A stretch of 64,000 nt of DNA from Corynebacterium sp. ACRPO (GTDB lineage Bacteria > Actinomycetota > Actinomycetes > Mycobacteriales > Mycobacteriaceae), in NCBI RefSeq assembly GCF_022347205.1, contig NZ_JAKRNE010000003.1, positions 124,001 through 188,000 on the forward strand, given 5' to 3'. The notes beneath the pieces were generated by a model that saw only the letters and a list, made by a program, of their open reading frames with translations, was not told where the DNA came from and did no database searches. A program made the position numbers and the translations under genes. Numbering within the stretch: position 1 is the first letter of the stretch; each line of letters opens with the position of its first letter. Below, piece by piece: positions 51,725 through 60,599 of this stretch.

Positions 51725-52765
51725 CTAGTCAGAAAGGTGCGATTCAGCAAGGTGCGGCCAGCAAGCACGAACGCGGTCGAACCACCAATCGCGGCGGTCG
51801 GCGGGGGCGGCGAGTGCGACGAGGCGGTCTGGGTCGGGGGCGAGGATATCGGCGGGAAGGTGGCCATCGACAAGCGGGCGCGGGGCGGTGACATCCTCTT
51901 CGAAAAGGGAGCCGGTGGCAAGGCCGGCGGCGGCTGGGGTGACGTCGATGTCCTCGTCGTCGTAGATGCGCGGGAGTGCGGCGACGGCCGCAAGGCCCAT
52001 ATTGATGCCAATGGAGGTATCGAGCGCGGAGGCCACCGTGATATCCATATGGCGCTGGCGCAGGTGTTGGGCCACCTCGAGGACGCGGCGCACGCCGCCA
52101 AGCGGGGCGGGCTTGACCACGGCGACGTCCGCAGCCTGCAACTCGGCGACGCGGTACGGGTCGGCGACCTTGCGAATGGATTCATCGGCGGCGACGCGCA
52201 CAAAGAGGCCGGCGCGCATAAGGCGGCCACGGACCTGGGCAAGCTCCTCAGTGGTGGCGCAGGGCTGTTCCATATAGTCCAGCGGCATCATCATCTGTGC
52301 GGCCTCGACCGCCTCATCGACGCTCCAGCCGCCGTTGGCGTCCACGCGCAGGATAGGGATGTCGCCGCGTTGGGTGATGGTGTCGCGGACGGCGCGGACG
52401 CGAGCGGCGTCGTCGGCAAGCGTGTGCCCTTTCTCCGCCACCTTGATTTTGAAGGTGCGGCAGCCGGGGTAGCGCTCCACTAGGGCCGGGACCTCGCTGG
52501 CGGGTACGGCTGGGATGGTGGCGTTGACCTCGATGGAATCGCGCACCGGCTCCGGGAAGCCCTCGTAGGCAGCCTCGAGCCCGGCGCGCAGCCACGCGGC
52601 GGACTCGGCCGGGCCGTATTCCAGGAAGGGCGCGAACTCGCCCCAGCCGGCCGGCCCCTCGATGAGCAAGGCCTCCCTCGTGGTAATGCCGCGGAAACGC
52701 ACGGCGAGCGGGAGGGAGACTACGTGGGCGCGGTCGAGGACGTCATCGATATGCATGGCCTTCAT
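51725..52765 (-). CDS. menC: o-Succinylbenzoate synthase
   Basis: The product is 346 residues of the enolase superfamily. The catalytic lysine motif FKIKV (about residue 110), the metal ligands in LRVDANGGW, MEQP and ADES, and the second lysine in VVKPAPLGG are all visible. It dehydrates SHCHC to o-succinylbenzoate. ATG 52765 is used; the stop lies 3 bases from the converging AbiEi-like gene. Confidence 0.93.
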   Translation of the reverse strand: MKAMHIDDVLDRAHVVSLPLAVRFRGITTREALLIEGPAGWGEFAPFLEYGPAESAAWLRAGLEAAYEGFPEPVRDSIEVNATIPAVPASEVPALVERYPGCRTFKIKVAEKGHTLADDAARVRAVRDTITQRGDIPILRVDANGGWSVDEAVEAAQMMMPLDYMEQPCATTEELAQVRGRLMRAGLFVRVAADESIRKVADPYRVAELQAADVAVVKPAPLGGVRRVLEVAQHLRQRHMDITVASALDTSIGINMGLAAVAALPRIYDDEDIDVTPAAAGLATGSLFEEDVTAPRPLVDGHLPADILAPDPDRLVALAAPADRRDWWFDRVRACWPHLAESHLSD

Positions 52766-52840
52766 GGTAGCGCCCGCTAGCCGTTGACCCCTCCCCCGCT
52801 CTGCGCTATTTTGGGAACCCATACCAATAGAGGAGGAATT

Positions 52841-53302
52841 ATGCTGCTAGCTGAGGCATTGGCGGAGCGCGCCCAGGCACAGGAGCGCCTCAATAGCCTG
52901 CACGAGCGGCTGCTCACCGTAGCCCGCGTGCAGGAGGGCGATACCCCGGATGAGGATCCGCAGGAGCTGCTGCGCGAGCTCGATGGCGTGGCCGGGCGCA
53001 TCGATGAGCTGGTGCAGGCCATTAATGCGACGAATATCGCCACCGCCTTTGATGAGAAGAGGAACTTGATGGAAGCCCTCGCGCTTCGCGACGGCCTCTT
53101 GCGCAAGCGCCGCATCTACCACGACCTGGCGCAGCGGGCGGGCACCCGCTCGGACCGCTATTCCCGCACCGAGATTAAGTTTGTCTCCACCATCCCGGTG
53201 GCGGATCTGCGCAAGCGTGTCGATGATTTGTCTAAGCAGTATCGCGAGCTGGATACCCGCATCCAGCAACTGAACTGGAATACCGAACTGAAAAACGGAT
53301 AG
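52841..53302 (+). CDS. DIP1984 family protein
   Basis: The product is 153 residues, mostly helical with heptad-like leucines (LLAEALAERAQAQERLNSLH, LDGVAGRIDELVQAINATNI), which suggests a coiled coil. The family name comes from C. diphtheriae; its biochemical role is not known. AGAGGAGG lies 4 bases before ATG 52841. It is divergent from menC, 75 bases away. Confidence 0.85.
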   Translation: MLLAEALAERAQAQERLNSLHERLLTVARVQEGDTPDEDPQELLRELDGVAGRIDELVQAINATNIATAFDEKRNLMEALALRDGLLRKRRIYHDLAQRAGTRSDRYSRTEIKFVSTIPVADLRKRVDDLSKQYRELDTRIQQLNWNTELKNG

Positions 53303-53306
53303 TCAT

Positions 53307-53437
53307 ATCGCGCGCTGCTTAAAGCGCGCGATGGTAGCCCACACACCTGCAGCGAGCAGGCCCCCACCCTGGAGGGGAAAATCCTGGGACTCTGGCCCCC
53401 TTTAGCGCTTTAAGGGGCGGGGAGTTCGAGTCTCCCC
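53307..53437 (+). other. Hairpin-rich segment between DIP1984 gene and menB
   Basis: Five hairpins follow each other: 53307-53332 (ATCGCGCGCT / AGCGCGCGAT), 53346-53360, 53362-53377, 53395-53418 and 53419-53437 (GGGGAG-TTCGAGT-CTCCCC). The last is identical in form to a tRNA T-arm. No T-tract follows the first hairpin. The rest of the 293-base gap to menB shows no gene. Confidence 0.55.
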
Positions 53438-53595
53438 ATGGCATGGAGTACCGCGCTGGTATGGCGTACACGGGTATTATGCGGGGCAACAACCTCGCAG
53501 TATCGCGTATTGATTATTACCGGCCTGCTGGGCAGCGTGTGTGGGTGAGGGTTGGGAATGGGGACTATTCTTCTTTTGCCACTAAGCTGGCCATC

Positions 53596-54564
53596 ATGAG
53601 CGAGCAGAAAAAATACAGCACCGATAATCCGTTCCGCCCGGAATTGTGGCATGCCGTAGAAGGTTTTGAGGACCTGACGGATATCACCTATCACCGGCTC
53701 AACGGCGAGGGCCGCAAGAACGGCATCGTGCGCATCGCCTTCGACCGCCCGGAGGTGCGCAATGCGTTTCGCCCGCATACCGTAGACGAGCTCTACCGCG
53801 CCCTCGACCACGCCCGCCGCACGCCGGATGTGGGAACGATTTTGCTCACCGGCAATGGTCCTTCCGACAAGGATGGCGGCTGGGCTTTTTGTTCGGGCGG
53901 CGACCAGCGCATTCGCGGCCGCTCCGGGTACCGCTACGCCACCGAGCACGCCCATGATGACGCCACCGCGGATGAATCCACCGTGGACACCGCCCGCGAG
54001 AAGGTGGAAGGCGGCCGCCTCCATATCCTCGAGGTCCAGCGCCTCATCCGCACCATGCCCAAGGTGGTCATCGCCGTGGTCAATGGTTGGGCGGCCGGCG
54101 GCGGGCACTCGCTGCACGTGGTCTGCGATATGACGGTCGCCTCCCGCCAGGAGGCGCGCTTCAAGCAGACGGACGCGGACGTAGGGTCCTTCGACGCCGG
54201 CTATGGCTCGGCCTACCTAGCTAAGATGGTGGGCCAAAAATTCGCCCGCGAGATTTTCTTCTTGGGCCGCACCTACGATGCCCAGCGGATGTATGAGATG
54301 GGCGCGGTCAATGAGGTTGTCGATCACGCCGACTTGGAAGACGCCGCAATCCAGATGGGCCGCGAAATCAACGGCAAGTCCCCAACAGCCCAGCGCATGC
54401 TGAAGTTCGCTTTCAACCTGACCGATGACGGCCTCATGGGCCAGCAGGTCTTCGCCGGCGAGGCGACCCGCCTGGCGTACATGACCGACGAGGCCGTCGA
54501 GGGCAAAGAAGCATTCCTCGAAAAGCGCGACCCGCAGTGGGAGCAGTTCCCGTATTACTACTAG
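53596..54564 (+). CDS. menB: 1,4-Dihydroxy-2-naphthoyl-CoA synthase
   Basis: The product is 322 residues of the crotonase family. The oxyanion-hole segments FCSGGDQRIRG and NGWAAGGGHSLHV, and the catalytic aspartate region DADVGSFDAGYGSAY, are typical for MenB. It closes the naphthoate ring. ATG 53596 gives the family N-terminus; the frame is open for 150 bases upstream but that part contains the hairpin segment. A TATTCT hexamer lies 25 bases before the start. Confidence 0.95.
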   Translation: MSEQKKYSTDNPFRPELWHAVEGFEDLTDITYHRLNGEGRKNGIVRIAFDRPEVRNAFRPHTVDELYRALDHARRTPDVGTILLTGNGPSDKDGGWAFCSGGDQRIRGRSGYRYATEHAHDDATADESTVDTAREKVEGGRLHILEVQRLIRTMPKVVIAVVNGWAAGGGHSLHVVCDMTVASRQEARFKQTDADVGSFDAGYGSAYLAKMVGQKFAREIFFLGRTYDAQRMYEMGAVNEVVDHADLEDAAIQMGREINGKSPTAQRMLKFAFNLTDDGLMGQQVFAGEATRLAYMTDEAVEGKEAFLEKRDPQWEQFPYYY

Positions 54565-54579
54565 CCAGGAGTTAGCACG

Positions 54580-54729
54580 ATGTGGATTTTCGCCATCGGC
54601 TTGGCCACACTTGCACTGGCGGGCGTCATCGTCTCGCGAGTGTGGATGCTCAAGCGTATCAAGGATGCGCAGGACAGCGGGGAGCGTCCCTTCGATCAGG
54701 AGGACACCCCGCGCAATCCATACATGTAG
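54580..54729 (+). CDS. Small single-pass membrane protein (49 aa)
   Basis: ATG 54580 is preceded by CAGGAGT with 8-base spacing, 15 bases after menB. The product has one membrane helix (WIFAIGLATLALAGVIVSRV) and a polar, acidic C-terminus (RPFDQEDTPRNPYM). Good ribosome-binding site, operon position and codon use support a real small gene. No family is recognised. Confidence 0.65.
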   Translation: MWIFAIGLATLALAGVIVSRVWMLKRIKDAQDSGERPFDQEDTPRNPYM

Positions 54730-54820
54730 CGGAGTAAATGGCGTGGGACGCCCTCGGACCGGAGTGAGACATCTCAAGCAATTGTGGACATGCCCATAGT
54801 TAATACTTAAAGTGTCGAAC

Positions 54821-55009
54821 ATGAAACTCTGCAACTCATTCGTCATGCTCGCAGCACGCGTCGCCCTGGGCGTAATTCTCATCGCCCAGGGCTGGCAAAA
54901 GTTCTCCGAATGGACCGTCGCCGTCGCGGGCCTGATGCTCGCCGCCGGCCCCGGCATACGCTCCCTGGATCAGCTCCCCTTCAGCAAAAAGGCAAAAGTA
55001 GCCAAATAA
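54821..55009 (+). pseudogene. Internally deleted DoxX-like protein
   Basis: The frame encodes 62 residues. The start (AARVALGVILIAQGWQKFSE) matches the first helix of DoxX-family proteins, and the end (VAVAGLMLAAGPGIRSLDQL) matches their last helix. About 70-80 residues in between are missing, without breaking the frame. Normal DoxX proteins have four helices and about 140 residues. It may be a pseudogene or a still expressed mini-protein. A TTGTGG/TACTTA pair lies just upstream. Confidence 0.65.
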
Positions 55010-55024
55010 GGCCACCGCTTCCTA

Positions 55025-55055
55025 GCCTCTCACTTCACTCATTGAAGTGAGAGGC
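55025..55055 (+). terminator. Intrinsic terminator after the DoxX remnant
   Basis: GCCTCTCACTTCA (55025-55037) pairs perfectly with TGAAGTGAGAGGC (55043-55055) and is followed by ATTTTTAAATTTT. Confidence 0.93.
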
Positions 55056-55099
55056 ATTTTTAAATTTTGGCAGCTTAAGGAAGAGATAGGACCACCTAA

Positions 55100-55139
55100 G
55101 TTCATTACGTTGAACAATCTAGTTCAAGGGTGCTAGTGT
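55100..55139 (+). promoter_or_regulatory. mntA promoter with overlapping MntR operator
   Basis: TTGAAC (55110-55115) and extended -10 TGCTAGTGT (hexamer 55134-55139) are 18 bases apart. GTTCATTACGTTGAAC at 55100-55115 matches the corynebacterial MntR site (GTTCAATGCGTTGAAC) at 14 of 16 positions and covers the -35. A second inverted repeat TTGAAC-N6-GTTCAA (55110-55127) overlaps it. Mn-bound MntR would block polymerase here. Confidence 0.82.
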
Positions 55140-55178
55140 TTGTTGAGTTCACTTCTCCTAATACAAAGGAAGTTCATT

Positions 55179-56345
55179 ATGAACTCAAATCACAGCACCC
55201 CACGCCGGCCCCTACAGCGCATTCTCGCAGGCACCTGCGCCCTCGCACTCGGCGCCAGCCTCGCCGCTTGCAGCGCCTCGAAGGAATCCATCGACGCTGC
55301 AAAGCCGAAGGACGGCGACACCGTCAAGGCCGTGGCCACGACTACCCAGATCTGCGACTACCTCACCCAGATAGCCGCCGGCGGCGTCAAGCTCCACAAG
55401 GTCGACTCCCAAGGTGCAGAGACCACCTCCGGCGAGGGCCCAGTGACCCTCGACCTCACCTGTTTGCTCGCCCCCAACGCCAGCGCCCACGAGCACGAGA
55501 TGACCCCACAGCAGATGCAGGCGCTCTCCCAGGCCGACTACATGTTCGTCAACGGAGTCGACCTCGAGCACTTCCTCGACCAAGCCGTGGACTCCTCCGG
55601 CTTCCACGGCGTCATGGCCGTGACCTCGGGCGTCAAGAGCGAAGGTATGGGCGATGGCAACGGCAAGTACACCATCGACGAGGGCATCGAGCACGTGAGC
55701 CCGCGCCCGTGGCCTTTCCCGGGGGAGGACGGCGAGGCCCCAGAATTCAAGTACGACCCGCACGTGTGGACCTCCCCGAAGCAGGCCAAGATTCAGGTCG
55801 ACAACATCGTCAACACGTTGTCCCAGGCCTCCCCGCAGGCCAAGGACGCCTTCACCGCCGCCGGCAAGAAGTACACCGACCAGTTGGAGGACCTCGACAA
55901 GTGGGCCAGCGATTCCATGTCCGCAGTTCCTGAGCAAGACCGCGTGCTCTTCTCTTCCCACGACGCCTTCGGCTACTTCTCTAACGAGTATGGCGTGAAA
56001 TTCATCGGCTCCGCACTGTCTGACTTCAACCACCAGCAGGACGCCACCTCGAGCCACATCGATGAGCAGGTAAAGAAGGTCCGCGAGTCCGGCGCCAAGG
56101 CCATCTTTGCGGAGAATTCCAACAACTCGAAGTCCATCGAGGCCATCGCCCGCGCCGCAGGCGTCAAGGCGGTTACATCCGACGACGCTTTGTACGGCGA
56201 CTCGCTAGGTGTGCCAGGCAGTGAGGGCGAGACCTACATCGGATCCATCGTCCACAACATCAACACCCTGGTCAGCGCCTGGGACTCCAAGCAGCAACCG
56301 TTGCCAGAATCGCTGCAGGAATTCGACTTCGCCAAGCGCAAGTAG
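55179..56345 (+). CDS. mntA: Metal ABC transporter substrate-binding lipoprotein
   Basis: The product is 388 residues. The signal peptide ends in a lipobox LAAC (about residues 28-31). Ligand candidates of cluster-9 metal-binding proteins are in SAHEHEM, DPHVW, FAENS and SDDALYGDSLG. AAAGGAAG precedes ATG 55179. With the following three genes it forms an importer in the order of C. diphtheriae mntABCD. Manganese is inferred from the MntR site; zinc cannot be excluded from the protein alone. Confidence 0.88.
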   Translation: MNSNHSTPRRPLQRILAGTCALALGASLAACSASKESIDAAKPKDGDTVKAVATTTQICDYLTQIAAGGVKLHKVDSQGAETTSGEGPVTLDLTCLLAPNASAHEHEMTPQQMQALSQADYMFVNGVDLEHFLDQAVDSSGFHGVMAVTSGVKSEGMGDGNGKYTIDEGIEHVSPRPWPFPGEDGEAPEFKYDPHVWTSPKQAKIQVDNIVNTLSQASPQAKDAFTAAGKKYTDQLEDLDKWASDSMSAVPEQDRVLFSSHDAFGYFSNEYGVKFIGSALSDFNHQQDATSSHIDEQVKKVRESGAKAIFAENSNNSKSIEAIARAAGVKAVTSDDALYGDSLGVPGSEGETYIGSIVHNINTLVSAWDSKQQPLPESLQEFDFAKRK

Positions 56346-56351
56346 CTCTTT

Positions 56352-57038
56352 ATGTCTTCCCCATTAGTCACTCTGCACAATGCCACCTGCGGCTATGGCG
56401 CCCGGGATATCCTCACCGACGTTGACCTTGAGATCCGCGCGGGCGAGGCCGTGGCGCTCCTAGGTTCCAACGGCGCGGGCAAATCTACCCTGCTCAAGGC
56501 AATCACTGGCCTGGCTGCCTTGCGCGGCATGGCCACCATCGACGCCTCGCTCGGATACGTCCCGCAGTACCAAGACTCCGACCTGAGCTTTCCCGTCACG
56601 GCTTACAAGGTCGTGGAAATGGGCCTTTTGCCCTCAGTGAGCTGGTGGCACAGGTGCACGAGCATGCGTAGCTACCGCGACTGCGTACTCAATGCCCTGC
56701 GACAAGTGGGGATGGAGCACCTCGCCGAGACGCGGTTTGGCCAGCTCTCGGGTGGGCAACGCCAGCGCGTGCTCATCGCGCGCGCGTTGGTTTCGGCCCC
56801 GGAGCTGGTGCTTCTCGACGAACCCTTCAACGGGCTTGATCAAGAAAGTCGCCGAATCCTGATTCAGATCATTGCGGATCTCAAGGAAGCAGGAATCGCC
56901 CTGCTCGTCTCCACTCACGACCCCATCTTGGCGCAGCACACCTGCGACTGGGCGGCGTTTGTGATCGACGGCAAGGTCCGCACCATGGGAACCGAGGAAG
57001 CAGTGGAAACCTATATGGAGCAAGGCGCGCGACTGTGA
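56352..57038 (+). CDS. mntB: Manganese-type ABC transporter ATPase
   Basis: The product is 228 residues with one complete ABC domain: Walker A GSNGAGKST (about 37-45), signature LSGGQRQR and Walker B LVLLDEPFNGLD. It starts 6 bases after mntA and overlaps the first permease gene by 4 bases. Confidence 0.9.
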   Translation: MSSPLVTLHNATCGYGARDILTDVDLEIRAGEAVALLGSNGAGKSTLLKAITGLAALRGMATIDASLGYVPQYQDSDLSFPVTAYKVVEMGLLPSVSWWHRCTSMRSYRDCVLNALRQVGMEHLAETRFGQLSGGQRQRVLIARALVSAPELVLLDEPFNGLDQESRRILIQIIADLKEAGIALLVSTHDPILAQHTCDWAAFVIDGKVRTMGTEEAVETYMEQGARL

Positions 57039-57868
57039 TAGAGCAGATTCTCTTCGCCCCGTACCTGCGCAATGCTTTCCTCTTCCTGCTGTGCCTATCG
57101 ATTGCGGGAGCTGCCATTAGCGTCCTCGTTAATCTCCGCCGCATGGAATTTACGGTGGAAGCCCTCGTGCACTCGGTTTTTCCGGGCATCGTGGTAGGGC
57201 TCATCGTGGGCGGCATCCCGGGCATCGTGCCGGGTGCGGCCGCGGTGGCCACGGTGACGGTGCTGGTGCTGGCTTCTCTGGGTTCTGGGCAGGGCCAGTC
57301 AGCGCAGAAGCTGGATATGGAAGCCGGAACGGCCGTGGTGCTGACCTTTATGTACGGCATCGGCGTGGTCATCAGTTTGGCCTATGGCGACAAGTCCGGG
57401 CAGCTGGAGGCCCTCATGTTTGGCCGGCTTCTCGACGTCACGCAGTCCAGGCTGGCAACCTCCGTCACGCTCTGCGTGATTGCGGCACTACTCATCCTGA
57501 CAACCTGGCGCATGCAGATTCTCGTCGCTTTCGATACCACAGCGGCCCGCGCCATGGGCATCAACGTGGCGGCTTATGAGCTCATTGCGAATATCGCGGT
57601 TGGCCTAATCGTGGTGGCGGCTAGCTCGGCAGTGGGTGTGTTGCTGGTTATCGGTTTTATTGTCATTCCAGGCCTCTCGGCGCGCTTGATCGCAGGATCC
57701 CCGCGCAGCATGTGCTTCTGGGCTGCGGGTTTGTCCACGCTGGCAGTGGTGGTGGGATTTGCCATCATGCTGTCCCAAACCGCGCACCAGATTTCGCCGC
57801 AGGCAATCGTCAGCTTGATGCTGGTTGTCACCGTGCCGCTAGCGGGCTTGAAGGGGGTATTTAGCTAA
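57035..57868 (+). CDS. mntC: Manganese-type ABC transporter permease
   Basis: The product is 277 residues with about eight membrane helices of the ABC-3 family. The start is GTG 57035, overlapping the ATPase stop. HSVFPGIVVGLIVGGIPGIV is the conserved region after the second helix. The stop shares a base with the next start (TAATG). Confidence 0.88.
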   Translation: MIEQILFAPYLRNAFLFLLCLSIAGAAISVLVNLRRMEFTVEALVHSVFPGIVVGLIVGGIPGIVPGAAAVATVTVLVLASLGSGQGQSAQKLDMEAGTAVVLTFMYGIGVVISLAYGDKSGQLEALMFGRLLDVTQSRLATSVTLCVIAALLILTTWRMQILVAFDTTAARAMGINVAAYELIANIAVGLIVVAASSAVGVLLVIGFIVIPGLSARLIAGSPRSMCFWAAGLSTLAVVVGFAIMLSQTAHQISPQAIVSLMLVVTVPLAGLKGVFS

Positions 57869-58695
57869 TGGGACTGTCTCATCTTGATCCAGAGATCCTG
57901 CGGATGCCCCTCCTTGAGGCCATTGCTGTGGGATGTTTATCTGGCTTGGTTGGAACCTTGATGGTCATGGGCAAGCGCGTCTTTTTCGCCGAGAGCCTGT
58001 CGCACGGAATCTTCCCCGGCGCGGTGCTCGGCGTAGTGGTGGCCAACCTTCTGAGCTTGGATCTCTCCACGGGTTTGATGGTGGGCGCGGCACTGTTCTG
58101 CCTACCTTTGGCCTGGCTTATGCGGTGGTTGAGTACCGTCGAGGGCATTTCTTCGACCGCTGCCGCCGGCGTGACGCTCACCCTGGGATTTTCCCTGGGC
58201 ATCTTGTTGCTGCGCTGGTTCCAACCGCTACCTATCCACGTGGATAGCTTTCTCGTGGGCTCGCTGACCACTGTCAATGCGCAGGATGTCTGGTTTGTCG
58301 GCGCCCTGGTGGTGGTCAGCCTTGGCGTGCTGGTGGCATTTCGCCGGACGTTAGTCTCCTTCTACTTCGACCAGACGTCCTTCCGCGCACAAGGCGGAAA
58401 GCCCGGCCGCTATGACTTGCTTACCCTCACGCTTATCAGCGTGACCATGGTGGTGGTGATTCCCGCAGTGGGCACTATCTTGTCCCTGGCGCTGCTGGTA
58501 GCCCCGGCGGCGGCGTTGCAGCCGTGGATCAAGCGCCCGACCCAGCTCATGCTCGGTGCCGGTATCGCGGGCATTGCGCTGGCATGCGGCGGGCTCTGGC
58601 TGGCGGCCGCACTCAGTTTGTCGGCGGGCGGCTGCATCGCGGTGCTGGCGGGTGTGTTCTATTTGCTCAGCATGGGGCTGCGGGCCTTGCTCTAA
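57868..58695 (+). CDS. mntD: Manganese-type ABC transporter permease
   Basis: The product is 275 residues, a second ABC-3 permease with the corresponding motif ESLSHGIFPGAVLGVVVANL. Two different permeases suggest a heterodimeric channel, as in the mntABCD system of C. diphtheriae. It ends the operon, 56 bases before menE. Confidence 0.88.
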   Translation: MGLSHLDPEILRMPLLEAIAVGCLSGLVGTLMVMGKRVFFAESLSHGIFPGAVLGVVVANLLSLDLSTGLMVGAALFCLPLAWLMRWLSTVEGISSTAAAGVTLTLGFSLGILLLRWFQPLPIHVDSFLVGSLTTVNAQDVWFVGALVVVSLGVLVAFRRTLVSFYFDQTSFRAQGGKPGRYDLLTLTLISVTMVVVIPAVGTILSLALLVAPAAALQPWIKRPTQLMLGAGIAGIALACGGLWLAAALSLSAGGCIAVLAGVFYLLSMGLRALL

Positions 58696-58751
58696 ACGCC
58701 CGGCGCGCCGCCTCCCGGGACGAGCGATATGCCCGGGTAACCTGATTATTC

Positions 58752-59885
58752 GTGACTCATATCCTCGCCCCACTCCCAGTCGATCCCCGCAATCCCGCAG
58801 GAATTTTGGATGACCTCGAGAAGGCCATCGCTGGGCAGACCACGCTCTTACCCCTTCCCGCAGCGGACCGCACGCGGACGGAATTGCTGCGCAACCACAT
58901 GCGCGCGGGCGAATCGATTGCTGAGGACATTGCTTTGGTGGTGTCCACCTCGGGTTCCACGGGCACACCGAAGGGTGCGCAGCTAAGCCCGCTTAACCTG
59001 GTGGCGAGTGCGGATGCCACCCATTCTTTCCTGGGTGGCCCCGGCCAATGGCTACTGGCCATGCCCGCCCACCACATCGCGGGCATCCAGGTGCTCGTGC
59101 GTTCGTTGGTGGCGGGTGTGGAGCCACTGTGCCTCGACCTGTCCCAAGGCTTTAACATCACCGAGTTCGCCCGCGCAGCAGAAGAACTCGCCCACACCGA
59201 GGACCGCATGTACACCGCGCTCACACCGATGCAGCTGCACAAGGCACTCGATTCGCTGGACGGCATCCAAGCACTGCGCCGTTTCAACTCCATCCTGGTA
59301 GGTGGAGCAGCGCCACATCCCCAGCTATTGAAATCTGCGCGCAAGCTCGACATCACCGTGGTAACCACCTATGGCTCCTCGGAGACTGCGGGCGGTTGCG
59401 TCTACAACGGCACTCCCCTGCCCGGCACCGAGGTGCGCATCGGGGAAGATAACCGCATTTTCCTGGGCGGGCCGACCATTGCGCAGGGCTACCGCAATGT
59501 GGAATCGCGCGACTTCGTCGGTGGCTGGTTCGCAACTTCCGACGCCGGGGAGCTCGACGCCCACGGTCAACTCACCGTCACTGGACGTCTGGACAGCATC
59601 ATCAACTCGGGCGGGTTGAAGTTGCACCCAGAACAACTGGAACAGCTCTTGTTGCAGGTACCGGGCGTCGACAGTGTATGCGTGGTGGGCATCCCTGATC
59701 CACGTCTTGGCCAGATGATCGCCGCAGCTTACACCGGCTGGGCCTCGCGCACCGACATCCTCGAAGCGCTCGATGACCTGCCTCGGTGGCAGATCCCGCG
59801 CGAGATTATCCGCATTGCTGAGATGCCGCTGACCGGCCCCGGCAAGGTGGACCGTCGTGGTGTCGCAGGGCTCTTTAAGAACTGA
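58752..59885 (+). CDS. menE: o-Succinylbenzoate--CoA ligase
   Basis: The product is 377 residues of the ANL superfamily, rather short as in other corynebacterial MenE. The AMP-binding motif STSGSTGTPKGAQL, the TTYGSSETAG motif and the C-terminal GPGKVDRR lysine loop are present. It activates o-succinylbenzoate for MenB. The GTG start has no Shine-Dalgarno; TAACCT ends 8 bases before it, so leaderless transcription is plausible. The stop abuts the converging mntR stop. Confidence 0.93.
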   Translation: MTHILAPLPVDPRNPAGILDDLEKAIAGQTTLLPLPAADRTRTELLRNHMRAGESIAEDIALVVSTSGSTGTPKGAQLSPLNLVASADATHSFLGGPGQWLLAMPAHHIAGIQVLVRSLVAGVEPLCLDLSQGFNITEFARAAEELAHTEDRMYTALTPMQLHKALDSLDGIQALRRFNSILVGGAAPHPQLLKSARKLDITVVTTYGSSETAGGCVYNGTPLPGTEVRIGEDNRIFLGGPTIAQGYRNVESRDFVGGWFATSDAGELDAHGQLTVTGRLDSIINSGGLKLHPEQLEQLLLQVPGVDSVCVVGIPDPRLGQMIAAAYTGWASRTDILEALDDLPRWQIPREIIRIAEMPLTGPGKVDRRGVAGLFKN

Positions 59886-60566
59886 TTAGACTTCGTTAGC
59901 GCGCACCGTCACGTCGGCGGCCGCGACTTCCGCAAGAGAGAACTCCTCGTCCCCTGCGTGCAGGTTGAGCAGGCCCGCAACGCGGGAATCGACTACGACC
60001 TCGACGCCCAGGCCGACGCCATGGCTGTCGAGGTAGCGCAACAGCTCGGTGTCTCCGTCGCATACCCGCTCGATGGTGACAGGGGTGTGAAGGGGGACGT
60101 CGTCAAGCGTGAGCGTGCCAAGGTCCTCGATGCTGCCCTGCGCGTCGGGGATGGGATCGCCGTGGGGATCGCGCTGAGGATGGCCCAGGTGCTGATCGAG
60201 TCGATCGATGAAGCGATCGGAGCATGCATGCTCGAGGAGATCGGCATCCTCGTGAACCTCGTCCCAGGTGTACCCCAGCTCTTTGACCAAGAAGGTCTCG
60301 AGGAGACGATGGCGGCGGACCATGCCCATGGACAGTGCCTGGCCCTCTGGGGTCAGCGAAACGCCAGCGTAGCGCTCATGTTCCACCAGCCCTTGGGCAA
60401 CGAGACGCTTTACGGCTTCCGACGCCGTGGGCACCTTTTGGTTCAATCGCCCCGCCAGCTCCTTGAGCGCGATGGGCGCGCCGCCGGAGTGCTCGGAGAG
60501 GTCCCACAGGACTTTGAGGTAGTCCTGGGTACGTTCAGGGAGATCGCTTAAATGCATGACATTCAT
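59886..60566 (-). CDS. mntR: DtxR-family metal-dependent repressor, likely MntR
   Basis: The product is 226 residues from ATG 60566 (or 223 from 60557). It has an N-terminal winged helix (ALKELAGRLNQKVPTASEAV), a metal-binding/dimerisation part (VRRHRLLETFLVKELGYTWD, HACSDRFIDRLDQHLGHP) and a C-terminal SH3/FeoA-like domain. DtxR-type proteins share this plan. Its promoter carries a perfect MntR-type operator, and the Mn-type importer is nearby, so manganese is the likely signal. Confidence 0.9.
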   Translation of the reverse strand: MNVMHLSDLPERTQDYLKVLWDLSEHSGGAPIALKELAGRLNQKVPTASEAVKRLVAQGLVEHERYAGVSLTPEGQALSMGMVRRHRLLETFLVKELGYTWDEVHEDADLLEHACSDRFIDRLDQHLGHPQRDPHGDPIPDAQGSIEDLGTLTLDDVPLHTPVTIERVCDGDTELLRYLDSHGVGLGVEVVVDSRVAGLLNLHAGDEEFSLAEVAAADVTVRANEV

Positions 60567-60599
60567 CGTAGTAAAGGCCTTGCCCCGCGAGCGAATCAC

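Noticed and set aside
53419-53437. Possible tRNA gene
   Set aside because: Only the T-arm can be formed. No matching acceptor, D-arm or anticodon arm is found upstream within tRNA distance.
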